Positions 35,025 through 44,367 of a stretch of 64,000 nucleotides of DNA are shown one piece after another. Under the pieces are notes generated by a model. It ran no database searches, was not told where the DNA came from, and saw only the letters and a program-made list of their open reading frames with translations. This stretch comes from Bradyrhizobium sp. AZCC 2262 (GTDB lineage Bacteria > Pseudomonadota > Alphaproteobacteria > Rhizobiales > Xanthobacteraceae): the NCBI RefSeq assembly GCF_036924535.1, contig NZ_JAZHRT010000001.1:620001-684000 (forward strand), given 5' to 3'. Numbering within the stretch: the stretch's first letter is position 1; each line of letters opens with the position of its first letter. A program made the translations under genes and the position numbers.

Positions 35025-35952
35025 GCAGGCGTATCAGCTAGATTTGAGCAAGACCGTGCTTATCGCAGGGCCGACCGCCAGCGGCAAGTCGGCCCTGGCG
35101 CTCGAGTTGGCGCAAAAGACCGGCGGGGTCGTCATCAATACCGATTCCATGCAGGTCTATCGCGATCTCCGCATCATCACGGCGCGGCCGACGGTGGCGG
35201 AGGAGGCGTTGGTTCCGCACCGGCTCTATGGGCATGTGGATGCATCGGTCAATTTCTCGGCCGGCGCCTGGGTGTCGGACGCTGCCAGCGTGCTGGCGGA
35301 GGCGCGCGCGGAAAAGCGTCTGCCGATCTTCATCGGCGGGTCCGGCCTGTACTTCAAGGCATTGACGCGCGGCCTTTCTGCGGTGCCGCCGATCCCGGCC
35401 GAGGTGCGCGATGCCGTTCGCGCGCGGCTGGAAAGCGACGGTGTCGAAGCCTTGCATGCCGAATTGATGCGGTGCGATCCCGTGTCAGCCGAACGCCTGA
35501 AGCCGCGCGACCGCACGCGCATCGCCCGTGCGCTGGAGGTCGTGAAGGCCACCGGCCGCGCGTTGCCGGACTGGCATCGCGAAGGCCTGCCGCCGCTGCT
35601 GCCTCGGAGCGAATTCACCGCGTTGTTTCTCGCGCCTGAACGCGACCAGCTTTACGCGCGGATCGATGCGCGGTTCGACGCGATGCTGGATTCAGGTGCG
35701 CTGGAGGAGGTCGCGGCGCTGGCCGCGCGAAAACTCGATTCCCTGCTGCCGGCGATGAAGGCCCATGGCGTGCCCGCCTTGATCCGCTACCTCCGCGGCG
35801 AGATCACGCGTGAAGAGGCCGCCGAAATCGGCCGCGCCGATACCCGCCATTACGCCAAGCGGCAATTCACCTGGTTCCGGCACCAACTGCCCGAGTTCGA
35901 GTGGGTGAAGCCGCAAGCGACGAGGGGGTGGGTGGAGGGTAGCGTTCCATGA
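35023..35952 (+). CDS. miaA: tRNA dimethylallyltransferase
   Basis: The 309-aa protein transfers a dimethylallyl group to A37 of tRNAs that read UNN codons. The P-loop GPTASGKS is at residues 16-23, and [20 protein letters not shown] is the conserved substrate segment. [17 protein letters not shown] and [12 protein letters not shown] are family signatures. The start chosen overlaps serB in CATG; its GAGGG is very close to the ATG, so a start a few codons later (TTG within LSKTVLIAG) is possible. Confidence 0.94.
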   Translation: MQAYQLDLSKTVLIAGPTASGKSALALELAQKTGGVVINTDSMQVYRDLRIITARPTVAEEALVPHRLYGHVDASVNFSAGAWVSDAASVLAEARAEKRLPIFIGGSGLYFKALTRGLSAVPPIPAEVRDAVRARLESDGVEALHAELMRCDPVSAERLKPRDRTRIARALEVVKATGRALPDWHREGLPPLLPRSEFTALFLAPERDQLYARIDARFDAMLDSGALEEVAALAARKLDSLLPAMKAHGVPALIRYLRGEITREEAAEIGRADTRHYAKRQFTWFRHQLPEFEWVKPQATRGWVEGSVP

Positions 35953-35980
35953 GGCTAAAGGCGCGAATTGTTCTAATCTG

Positions 35981-36019
35981 TTCCCATGGCGGGAATCTTG
36001 ATTGATCCCATGGCGGGAA
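35981..36019. promoter_or_regulatory. Two copies of a dyad operator upstream of higBA
   Basis: TTCCCATGGCGGGAA at 35981-35995 and TCCCATGGCGGGAA at 36006-36019 repeat 24 bp apart. Each has TTCCC/GGGAA (or TCCC/GGGA) half-sites around a five-base centre. They abut the toxin start, as expected for autorepression by the antitoxin. Confidence 0.65.
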
Positions 36020-36025
36020 CATGCT

Positions 36026-36313
36026 ATGGCTATGAACAAGGCACTTCAGGTCTTTTGGAAGCGATACCCTCAGGCCGAGATACCGCTCGGCACCTGGTAT
36101 CAAATCGTTTCCAAAGGCGAGTGGAGTGGGCCGGCAGACCTGAAGAGAGCGTTCGGAAATAATGTGGACTTTGTCGGAGACAACAGGGCCATCTTCGATA
36201 TCGGCGGGAACAAGTATCGCCTTGTCGTCCATTTTTCCTACAAGTTCAAAACCGCCCTCATCAAGTTTGTCGGTACGCATGAAGAGTATGACGGCATAGA
36301 TGCGGCGGTGTGA
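36026..36313 (+). CDS. higB: HigB-type toxin (mRNA interferase)
   Basis: The 95-aa protein shows LQVFWKRYPQAEIPLGTWYQ near the N terminus and FDIGGNKYRLVVHFSYKFKT with ALIKFVGTHEEYDGID at the C terminus. These are the conserved HigB/RelE-fold segments of ribosome-dependent mRNA interferases. ATG at 36026 or 36032 is possible; neither has a strong ribosome site. The stop overlaps the antitoxin start. Toxin-first order is typical of higBA. Confidence 0.88.
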   Translation: MAMNKALQVFWKRYPQAEIPLGTWYQIVSKGEWSGPADLKRAFGNNVDFVGDNRAIFDIGGNKYRLVVHFSYKFKTALIKFVGTHEEYDGIDAAV

Positions 36314-36696
36314 TGATGGATGTAAAGCCTCTCCACAATGAACGGGATTACGACTGGGCGATCAGCGAAGTATCCCGTTATTTCGAATCCGAACCCGAGC
36401 CCGGCACTGCCGATGGCGATCGTTTCGAGGTTCTATCTACCCTCATCAAGGCGTACGAAGACAAGCACTTCGCAACGAAGCATGGCGATCCCGTCGACGT
36501 TCTGCATTTTGCGATCGAATCCATGGGCAGGTCGCAAGCGGAATTGGCGGGCTTGATTGGCCGAAATCGCGCATCCGAAATATTGAATCGCGTCCGCCCC
36601 TTAACACTGGATATGATCCGCGCCATTAGCCAGGAATGGAATCTTCCAATCGAGGCCTTGGCAGCTCGGTATGATTTGGCCCCGACCTACGCTTAG
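36313..36696 (+). CDS. higA: HigA-type antitoxin with HTH domain
   Basis: The 127-aa protein has an N-terminal toxin-binding half with YDWAISEVSRYFESEPEPGT and a C-terminal XRE-like helix-turn-helix, MGRSQAELAGLIGRNRASEI followed by LNRVRPLTLDMIRAISQEWN. Its ATG (36313) overlaps the toxin stop as TGATG; an in-frame GTG at 36310 is an alternative. It should neutralise HigB and bind the paired operators upstream. Confidence 0.88.
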   Translation: MMDVKPLHNERDYDWAISEVSRYFESEPEPGTADGDRFEVLSTLIKAYEDKHFATKHGDPVDVLHFAIESMGRSQAELAGLIGRNRASEILNRVRPLTLDMIRAISQEWNLPIEALAARYDLAPTYA

Positions 36697-36831
36697 TTTC
36701 GGGTGCGCCAGTGGTTCGCTCTCAGGGACGGCACGCAGCCTCCCCCGCATGGCTGCACGTATCAAATTCCCCCTCGCCGAACCGCCGGAACACCGTTACA
36801 CTGCCAAAATCGCGCGAACGGCGTCCTTCCC

Positions 36832-36859
36832 TTGACTTCCGGGGGCCGGGCGGTATAAC
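36832..36859 (+). promoter_or_regulatory. Sigma-70-type promoter of the ilv leader
   Basis: TTGACT (36832-36837) and TATAAC (36854-36859) are separated by 16 bp. A start near 36866 would place the leader-peptide ATG about 25 bases into the transcript, ideal for attenuation. Confidence 0.7.
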
Positions 36860-36890
36860 CGCGCAACCTTTGGGAAGTCAGAGCCGCAAA

Positions 36891-36956
36891 ATGCGTAATA
36901 TTATTACCAAACTCCTTATCGTAGTCGTACCCAGGCGCACCGCCGGGGGTGGCTGA
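36891..36956 (+). CDS. ilv leader peptide (attenuation), 21 aa
   Basis: MRNIITKLLIVVVPRRTAGG ends one glycine later at TGA 36954-36956. Eight of ten consecutive codons after Asn3 are Ile, Leu or Val (two Ile, Leu-Leu-Ile, three Val). It sits between a promoter and a terminator and precedes ilvI by 210 bp. It is a control-codon leader that senses charged tRNAs for the three branched-chain amino acids. Confidence 0.88.
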   Translation: MRNIITKLLIVVVPRRTAGGG

Positions 36957-37007
36957 GGCCATCCCAAATTCAGGCGGTGTGCATGGGGCCTCTCGGGCCC
37001 TTTTTTT
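36935..37007 (+). terminator. ilv attenuator with alternative hairpins
   Basis: The terminator is GGGCC-TCTCG-GGCCC (36986-37000) followed by seven Ts. Upstream, 36935-36944 pairs with 36973-36982 (10 bp), enclosing the 8-bp hairpin 36946-36965. As an alternative, GAGGCC (36955-36960) can pair with GGCCTC (36987-36992), which opens both that structure and the terminator. This is the textbook arrangement for amino-acid attenuation. Confidence 0.82.
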
Positions 37008-37015
37008 ATTCCCAG

Positions 37016-37114
37016 AGCATGATCCGGAAAAGTGGGAACCGGTTTTCCGAAAAGATCATGCTCAAACAAGAAGATAGAGCGAGATGACGCTTCGAAGAAA
37101 CGTCATCTCGCTCT
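37016..37114. repeat. Composite palindromic repeat, copy 1
   Basis: The first unit (37016-37062) has outer arms AGCATGATC/GATCATGCT and inner CGGAAAA/TTTTCCG. A second hairpin follows at 37076-37114 with 14-bp perfect arms AGAGCGAGATGACG and CGTCATCTCGCTCT. The same two-part unit recurs at 55089-55187. Confidence 0.8.
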
Positions 37115-37165
37115 GAAACTCGAAACCGAAGAAAGTCGCGCCAAACAGCGCATCCGGAGCAGACC

Positions 37166-38941
37166 ATGACCGACAACAGCCACGATCCGAACCAGATGAC
37201 CGGCGCCGCGATGATCGTGCGTGCGCTCATCGATCATGGCGTCGAGCACCTGTTCGGCTATCCCGGCGGCGCGGTGCTTCCGATCTATGACGAAATTTTC
37301 CAGCAGAGCGAGGTCGAGCACATCCTGGTGCGCCACGAGCAGGGCGCCGGCCATGCCGCCGAAGGCTATGCGCGCTCGACCGGCAAGCCGGGCGTGGTGC
37401 TGGTGACGTCGGGTCCCGGCGCCACCAACATGGTGACGCCGCTGACGGACGCGCTGATGGATTCGATTCCGCTAGTCTGCATCACCGGGCAGGTGCCGAC
37501 GCACTTGATCGGCAATGATGCGTTCCAGGAATGCGACACGGTCGGCATCACCCGTCCCTGCACCAAGCACAACTGGCTGGTGCGCGACGTCAATGATCTC
37601 GCAAAAGTGCTGCACGAGGCGTTCTATGTCGCGACCACGGGCCGTCCCGGACCCGTGCTGGTCGACGTGCCCAAAGACGTGCAGTTCGCGGTCGGCACCT
37701 ATCATCCGCCGCGCAAGGACGACGTGCACGTTTCCTACACGCCGCGGGTGAAGGGCGATGCCGCGCAGATCCGAAAAGCCGTGGCGCTGTTGGCTTCCGC
37801 GAAGCGGCCGGTGATCTATTCCGGCGGCGGCGTCATCAATGCCGGGCCGGAGGCGTCAAAGCTGTTGCGCGAGCTGGTCGAGGTCACGGGATTCCCGATC
37901 ACCTCGACCCTGATGGGCCTCGGGGCCTATCCGGCGACGGGCAAGAACTGGCTCGGCATGCTCGGCATGCACGGCACCTACGAGGCCAACATGACGATGC
38001 ATGGTTGCGACGTCATGTTGTGTGTCGGTGCGCGCTTCGACGACCGCATCACCGGGCGCGTCGATGCGTTCTCGCCGGGCTCGAAGAAGATCCACATCGA
38101 CATCGATCCGTCCTCGATCAACAAGAACATTCATGTCGATGTGCCGATCATCGGCGACGCCGGCAATGTGCTGGGCGACCTGCTGCAGGTGTTCAAGGCG
38201 GAGGCGAAGAAGCCCGACATCAAGGCTTGGTGGCAGGAGATTGCCACCTGGCGCGCGCGCAATTCGCTCGCCTACAAGAAGAGCAACGACGTCATCCTGC
38301 CGCAGCATGCCATCCAGAAGCTGTTCGAGGTGACGCGCGGCCATGACACCTACATCACGACCGAAGTCGGTCAGCACCAGATGTGGGCGGCGCAGTTCTT
38401 CGGGTTCGAGGAGCCGCACCGCTGGATGACGTCGGGCGGTCTCGGCACCATGGGCTACGGCCTGCCGGCCGCGCTCGGCGTGCAGGTCGCGCATCCCGAC
38501 AGCCTCGTGATCGATATCGCGGGCGATGCCTCGGTGCAGATGACAATGCAGGAGATGTCGACTGCGGTTCAGTATGAGCTGCCGATCAAGATCTTCATCC
38601 TGAACAACCAGTACATGGGCATGGTGCGGCAGTGGCAGCAGCTCCTGCATGGCAACCGGCTGTCGCATTCCTATTCCGAAGCGCTGCCGGATTTCGTCAA
38701 GCTGGCGGACGCCTTCGGCTGCGTCGGCCTGCAGGCGATCAAGCCCGGTGATCTCGACGGCGCGCTCAAGGAGATGATCAAGGTCAAGCGCCCGGTGCTG
38801 TTCGATTGCCGCGTCGCCGCGCTGGAAAATTGCTTCCCGATGATTCCGTCCGGCAAGGCGCACAACGAAATGCTGCTGCCGGTGGAGGCCACCGACGAAG
38901 CCACCGCCGCGGCGTTTGCCGGCGGCAAGGCGCTGGTGTGA
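37166..38941 (+). CDS. ilvI: Acetolactate synthase, large catalytic subunit
   Basis: The 591-aa thiamine-diphosphate enzyme makes acetolactate and acetohydroxybutyrate for Val/Leu and Ile. The catalytic glutamate is Glu58 in RHEQGAGHAAEGYA. The diphosphate/Mg site is GDASVQ (Asp454) with NNQYMG. GARFDDRITGRVDAF is the FAD-associated segment of the AHAS family, which separates it from catabolic acetolactate synthase. ATG at 37166 follows CCGGAGC. Expression is presumably set by the attenuator 160 bp upstream. Confidence 0.96.
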   Translation: MTDNSHDPNQMTGAAMIVRALIDHGVEHLFGYPGGAVLPIYDEIFQQSEVEHILVRHEQGAGHAAEGYARSTGKPGVVLVTSGPGATNMVTPLTDALMDSIPLVCITGQVPTHLIGNDAFQECDTVGITRPCTKHNWLVRDVNDLAKVLHEAFYVATTGRPGPVLVDVPKDVQFAVGTYHPPRKDDVHVSYTPRVKGDAAQIRKAVALLASAKRPVIYSGGGVINAGPEASKLLRELVEVTGFPITSTLMGLGAYPATGKNWLGMLGMHGTYEANMTMHGCDVMLCVGARFDDRITGRVDAFSPGSKKIHIDIDPSSINKNIHVDVPIIGDAGNVLGDLLQVFKAEAKKPDIKAWWQEIATWRARNSLAYKKSNDVILPQHAIQKLFEVTRGHDTYITTEVGQHQMWAAQFFGFEEPHRWMTSGGLGTMGYGLPAALGVQVAHPDSLVIDIAGDASVQMTMQEMSTAVQYELPIKIFILNNQYMGMVRQWQQLLHGNRLSHSYSEALPDFVKLADAFGCVGLQAIKPGDLDGALKEMIKVKRPVLFDCRVAALENCFPMIPSGKAHNEMLLPVEATDEATAAAFAGGKALV

Positions 38942-38964
38942 GGACGCCAGCCACATATTCCGCT

Positions 38965-39066
38965 GTCATCGCCCGGCTTGACCGGGCGATCCAGTACGCC
39001 GCGGCGCCTCGGTCGTGCTCGGACGTCTCTGGAATACTGGATCCCCGCCTTCGCGGGGATGACGAG
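38965..39066. repeat. Intergenic palindromic repeat
   Basis: CATCGCCCGGCTTGACCGGG with ATCCAGTA on the left is mirrored by TACTGGATCCCCGCC and a GCGGGGATGACG end. It fills the ilvI to dehydratase gap and is a REP/BIME-type element. Confidence 0.65.
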
Positions 39067-39091
39067 CATGTGAGAGGATCGAGAAGTCAAA

Positions 39092-40078
39092 ATGTTTGAC
39101 CTCAGGGAGCTCGAACGCGCGCATCAGATCGTGGGACAGGCAGTGCCGCCGACGCCGGCGCATGCCTGGCCGCTGCTAAGCGAGCGGCTCGGGGCGAGCG
39201 TTGTGGTCAAGCATGAGAACCACACGCCGATCGGCGCCTTCAAGGTGCGCGGCGGGCTGGTCTATCTCGACCGGCTGAAGCGGGAGCGGCCGAACACGCC
39301 CGGGATCATTTCCGCCACGCGCGGCAATCACGGGCAGAGCCTCGCCTTCGCGGCCGGCCGCCACGGCGTTCCGGCCGTGATTTATGTGCCGCAGGGCAAT
39401 TCGGTGGAGAAGAACCGCGCCATGCGCGCGTTCGGCGCTGAACTGGTCGAGCATGGCGAGGACTTTCAGGCGGCAGCCGAAGAAGCCCAGCGCCACGCCC
39501 AGTTTGCCGGCCTTCATATGGTGCCGTCGTTCCATCCCGATCTCGTGCTTGGCGTTGCGACCTATGCGCTCGAATTGCTGCGCGCCGCACCTGATCTCGA
39601 CGTGCTCTATGTGCCGATCGGGCAGGGCTCCGGCATCTGCGGCTGCATCATGGCGCGCGATCTGCTTGGGCGCAGAACCGAAATCGTCGGCGTGCAGTCG
39701 ACCGAAGCGCCATCCTACGCACTTTCGTTTGCGGCGGGCACGGTCGTGACGACAGAGACCAGCAACACGCTGGCCGACGGCATGGCCACCCGCGTTCCCG
39801 TTCCCGAGGCGCTCGCGATCATTCGCAACGGCGCCTCGCGCATCGTGCAGGTCACGGACGACGAAGTCGCCGCGGCGGTGTGCGCCTACTGGACCGACAC
39901 GCACAATCTCGCCGAAGGCGCCGGCGCGGCTGCGCTCGCCGCCGCGCTACAGGAGAAGGCAAAACTCACCGGCAAGCGCGTCGGCCTGATCCTGAGCGGC
40001 GGCAATATCGATTTCGATCTGTTCCGAAAATGGATCGGGACGGACATCACTGCTACCGCCCAACGGGCGATGGCGTGA
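39092..40078 (+). CDS. Threonine dehydratase-like PLP enzyme
   Basis: The 328-aa fold-type II PLP protein has the Schiff-base lysine Lys51 in IGAFKVRGGLVYL, the phosphate-binding region ATRGNHGQSLAFAAG and GGNIDFDLF near the end. It lacks a C-terminal ACT regulatory domain, as in catabolic TdcB or serine/threonine dehydratases. It is placed between ilvI and ilvN, which suggests that it supplies 2-ketobutyrate for isoleucine. A hydroxyaspartate or serine dehydratase activity cannot be excluded. Confidence 0.85.
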   Translation: MFDLRELERAHQIVGQAVPPTPAHAWPLLSERLGASVVVKHENHTPIGAFKVRGGLVYLDRLKRERPNTPGIISATRGNHGQSLAFAAGRHGVPAVIYVPQGNSVEKNRAMRAFGAELVEHGEDFQAAAEEAQRHAQFAGLHMVPSFHPDLVLGVATYALELLRAAPDLDVLYVPIGQGSGICGCIMARDLLGRRTEIVGVQSTEAPSYALSFAAGTVVTTETSNTLADGMATRVPVPEALAIIRNGASRIVQVTDDEVAAAVCAYWTDTHNLAEGAGAAALAAALQEKAKLTGKRVGLILSGGNIDFDLFRKWIGTDITATAQRAMA

Positions 40079-40103
40079 CGAGAGGACATTTGAGGGGACG
40101 ACA

Positions 40104-40646
40104 ATGAACCAGCCCGCATCCGCCTACTTCCTGGAAGAGCGCCACGATCCCAATGAGACGCACACGCTCTCGGTGCTGGTGCAGAACGAGCCGGGCGTGC
40201 TCGCGCGCGTGATCGGCCTGTTCTCCGGCCGCGGCTACAACATCGAGAGTCTCACAGTGTCGGAAACCGAGAGCCAGAAACATCTCTCGCGCATCACCAT
40301 CGTTACCACGGGCACGCCGATGGTGATCGAGCAGATCAAGCATCAGCTCGACCGCATGGTTCCGGTGTACCGCGTCGTCGACATGACGATCACCGGCCGC
40401 TCGATCGAGCGGGAACTCGCCATGGTGAAGGTGTGTGGCCGCGGTGACAGCCGGGTCGAGGCGCTGCGGCTGGCGGATGCGTTCCGCGCCCGCGTGATCG
40501 ACGCCACGACAGAGAGTTTTGTGTTCGAGATCACAGGCAATTCTTCCAAAATCAGTCAATTCATCGATCTGATGCGCCCGCTCGGCCTTGTCGAAGTGTC
40601 GCGCACCGGCGTTGCCGCGATCGGGCGTGGGCCTGAGGGGATGTGA
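40104..40646 (+). CDS. ilvN: Acetolactate synthase, small regulatory subunit
   Basis: The 180-aa protein has an N-terminal ACT domain (THTLSVLVQNEPGVLARVIG, FSGRGYNIESLTVSETES) and the conserved second domain with ARVIDATTESFVFEITGNSS. It binds valine-type effectors and activates the large subunit. It starts 25 bp after the dehydratase; the methyltransferase gene follows its stop by three bases. The symbol ilvH is also used for this subunit. Confidence 0.95.
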   Translation: MNQPASAYFLEERHDPNETHTLSVLVQNEPGVLARVIGLFSGRGYNIESLTVSETESQKHLSRITIVTTGTPMVIEQIKHQLDRMVPVYRVVDMTITGRSIERELAMVKVCGRGDSRVEALRLADAFRARVIDATTESFVFEITGNSSKISQFIDLMRPLGLVEVSRTGVAAIGRGPEGM

Positions 40647-40649
40647 AAC

Positions 40650-41345
40650 ATGCTGGCGCGGGACTGGTATTATAATCAAAGGCGGCAGCTCGGCCTCGAT
40701 TCCGCGGTCGCCTCGATCTACGACCGGCATGACGACAGCGACCTTCGCGCCCGCGCGGCGCTGACCATGCTTGGCGTGCAGAAGGGCTGGCGGCTGGCCG
40801 ATATCGGCTGTGGCAACGGCGTACTGGCCTGCGAGGCGGCGCTGATGGGCGCCGAAGTCGACGCGATCGATATCTCGCCGGCGATGCTGGCGCTCGCCAA
40901 TATCCAGGCCCGCGACCGCAAGGTGGCGATCCGCACCCAGCCGGCTGGCATGCTGAGCTTCGCCTACCAGCCGGATTCCTATGACCTGATCGTCAGCGAA
41001 TTCACGCTGCATCATCTGCCGGATTTCTGGAAAGCTGTGGCGCTCGCAAGAATCTACGCGGCGCTGAAGCCCGGCGCCAATTTCTACCTGCGCGACATCG
41101 TGTTCGTCAGCATGCCCGACGGCACGGAGCGCGATGTCGAGCAATGGGCTGATTTCACCATCAAGAACCACGATTTCCAGCGCGAAGGCGTGGTCACCCA
41201 TATGCGCGACGAGTACTCGACCTTCGGCTGGGTGATCGAGCGCATGCTGACCGATGTCGGCTTCACGCTGCAATCGGTCGACTATCACGCCCCTCTCCAC
41301 GGCACCTACCTCCTGCGCAAACCAAAGCCGGACCAACAGAGCTAG
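40650..41345 (+). CDS. Class I SAM-dependent methyltransferase
   Basis: The 231-aa protein has motif I LADIGCGNGVLACEAALMGA (about residues 49-68) and the acidic strand end VDAIDISPAML, then the DLIVSEFTLHHLPD motif. It belongs to the Methyltransf_11/25 type. No signal peptide. It is packed three bases after ilvN and six before an EamA gene, so it is in the same operon. The substrate is unknown; nothing links it directly to branched-chain amino acid synthesis. Confidence 0.88.
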   Translation: MLARDWYYNQRRQLGLDSAVASIYDRHDDSDLRARAALTMLGVQKGWRLADIGCGNGVLACEAALMGAEVDAIDISPAMLALANIQARDRKVAIRTQPAGMLSFAYQPDSYDLIVSEFTLHHLPDFWKAVALARIYAALKPGANFYLRDIVFVSMPDGTERDVEQWADFTIKNHDFQREGVVTHMRDEYSTFGWVIERMLTDVGFTLQSVDYHAPLHGTYLLRKPKPDQQS

Positions 41346-41351
41346 AAAAAA

Positions 41352-42242
41352 ATGAAACCGGCCGATGTCTGCATCGCCGTGCTGGTAGCGGTGATCTGGG
41401 GCCTTGCCTTCGTGGCGAGCCGCATTGCGCTGAACGAATTTTCGCCGGAACTGATGACGACGCTGCGCTTTTCGATCGCCGCCTTGCCGTGCCTGTTCGT
41501 GGCGCGGCCGAAGGTTTCATGGACAGTGCTGGCCTCGATCAGCTTCACGCTGTTCCTCGGGCAGTTTCTCGCCCAGGCCTTTGCCATTGCGCATGGCGTT
41601 CCCGTCGGCCTCTCCAGTGTGATCGTGCAGAGCCAGGCGCTGTTCACCATCGGCTTCGCCGCGCTGCTGTTCCACGAACGGCCGGGTGCGTGGCAGACCG
41701 TCGGCATCGGCGTCGCCACGGTTGGCCTGCTGATGATCTGCGGCACCGTCGGTTATGATTTCAGCGTCGGCGCCTTCGCCATCCTGATGATTTCTCCGCT
41801 CAGCTTCGCGGCCGGCAATCTTCTGCTCCGGCGCGCGCCGGATGTGCCGATGTTCGACTTGTTCGCGTGGCTGTGCCTGGTCGCTGCGGTGCCGTTGCTG
41901 GCGCTGACGCTGGTCAGCAACGGTCCGCAGCCGACCTGGCATGCGCTGACCCATATGTCGCTGACCGGCCTGCTTTGCATGATCGGTCTCGGCTGCGTCT
42001 CCACCAGCATCGCCTACTGGCTGTGGGGGAGGCTGCTGCGGGATTACCCGGCGGCGCAGGTGGTGCCGTTCGCGCTGCTGGTGCCGTTCGTCGGTTCCGC
42101 TGCCTCGAGCGTGGTGTTCGGCGAAGCCTTTGGACCGCTTCGGCTCGCTGGCATGATCACGGTGGTCGGCGGTATCGCCGTCATGCTGCTGTCGAAACGT
42201 ACCCAGGCTTCAGAAAAACAAGTTCTGCCAAAGATCGCGTGA
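41352..42242 (+). CDS. EamA/DMT-family transporter
   Basis: The 296-aa membrane protein has about ten helices in two EamA repeats, for example AVIWGLAFVASRIALNEFSP and PFALLVPFVGSAASSVVFGE. It resembles the YdcZ/RhaT-like drug/metabolite exporters, including amino-acid-derivative exporters. It lies between the methyltransferase and a LysE-family exporter, both within seven bases. Amino acid export is a context-based guess. Confidence 0.88.
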   Translation: MKPADVCIAVLVAVIWGLAFVASRIALNEFSPELMTTLRFSIAALPCLFVARPKVSWTVLASISFTLFLGQFLAQAFAIAHGVPVGLSSVIVQSQALFTIGFAALLFHERPGAWQTVGIGVATVGLLMICGTVGYDFSVGAFAILMISPLSFAAGNLLLRRAPDVPMFDLFAWLCLVAAVPLLALTLVSNGPQPTWHALTHMSLTGLLCMIGLGCVSTSIAYWLWGRLLRDYPAAQVVPFALLVPFVGSAASSVVFGEAFGPLRLAGMITVVGGIAVMLLSKRTQASEKQVLPKIA

Positions 42243-42248
42243 GGCCCC

Positions 42249-42851
42249 ATGTCGCAATCGCTTTTGATCGCCTTCGTCATGTTCGCCACCGTGATGTTCT
42301 TCACGCCGGGGCCGAACAACATCATGCTGCTGTCGTCGGGGCTGACCTACGGCTTCCGCCTGACCATCCCGCACATCATGGGCATCACGGTTGGCTTCGC
42401 CTTCATGGTCGGCGCCGTCGGGCTGGGGCTTGGGACCATCTTCATCGCCTATCCGATTTTGCAGACCATCCTGAAATATGCCGGCGTGGCCTACCTGGTC
42501 TATCTGGCCGCGCATATCGCGATGTCCGAGCCGCCCTCGGCGGAGCAGGACAACAGCCGCAGGCCGATGACGTTCTGGGGCGCGGCCATGTTCCAATGGG
42601 TCAACGCCAAGGGCTGGGTCATGGTGATCGGCACCATCACCGCCTATGCGGCGATTGCCGCCTATCCCTGGAACATCGCGATTCAGGTCGGCTTGAGCCT
42701 GCTTTTGGGGATCCTGTCCTGCACGGCCTGGGCCCTGTTCGGCACTGCGCTGCGGCCGGTCCTGACCTCCCGGCGGGCGGTGCGGGCCTTCAACATCGTC
42801 ATGGCGGTGCTGCTGCTGGCCTCGCTCTACCCGGTCTTCATGGACGCATGA
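42249..42851 (+). CDS. LysE-family amino acid exporter
   Basis: The 200-aa protein starts with the LysE/RhtB opening FATVMFFTPGPNNIMLLSSG and continues with IPHIMGITVGFAFMVGAVGL and FQWVNAKGWVMVIGTI. About six membrane helices are present. Family members export lysine, threonine or homoserine-type amino acids by proton exchange. Located at the end of the ilv cluster, it may vent surplus amino acids. No ligand can be assigned. Confidence 0.9.
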   Translation: MSQSLLIAFVMFATVMFFTPGPNNIMLLSSGLTYGFRLTIPHIMGITVGFAFMVGAVGLGLGTIFIAYPILQTILKYAGVAYLVYLAAHIAMSEPPSAEQDNSRRPMTFWGAAMFQWVNAKGWVMVIGTITAYAAIAAYPWNIAIQVGLSLLLGILSCTAWALFGTALRPVLTSRRAVRAFNIVMAVLLLASLYPVFMDA

Positions 42852-42958
42852 TGCCGCACCGCGCCATGCATAAACGGGTTTCCTTTGACGCGGAAAATGC
42901 TCTAGACAACGCCGGAAATTCGCGGGCGACCGGCGCTCCCATCCACCCAAATGCCTGA

Positions 42959-44017
<1,059 letters not shown>

Positions 44018-44029
44018 GGCTGGCTCGAT

Positions 44030-44071
44030 CTTCGTAGGGTGGTCAAAGCGCAGCGTGACCACCCTACGAAG
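44030..44071 (+). terminator. Strong hairpin after ilvC
   Basis: CTTCGTAGGGTGGTCA (44030-44045) and TGACCACCCTACGAAG (44056-44071) form a perfect 16-bp stem with a 10-base loop, starting 12 bp after the ilvC stop. No T-run follows. It may also be a dispersed palindrome. The rest of the gap to 44367 shows no gene. Confidence 0.65.
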
Positions 44072-44367
44072 TCAGCGGTAACCGCACACCAAATCTTAAA
44101 CGTTGGTCGACATTATCCGGCGAGATCGCGAACGCGGTCTCGCCGTTTCTTCGAAGAATTATTGGCTCATCCATATTCTTTCAACGCGCCGCGCCGAGTG
44201 CGCAGCCCGAGCCGAAACGAAGAACTGACGCTTCATGCACGTGCTCGGTGCGAAGCAAATTCAACAATACATTAGCGACGGAAAAGTCAGCGTTTACCGA
44301 GTCAAAGCTCGGTTGCTTAATCTGCATTCTCGTCCGCAAAACGAGCTCGGCAGTTGTTGCGCGGCTT

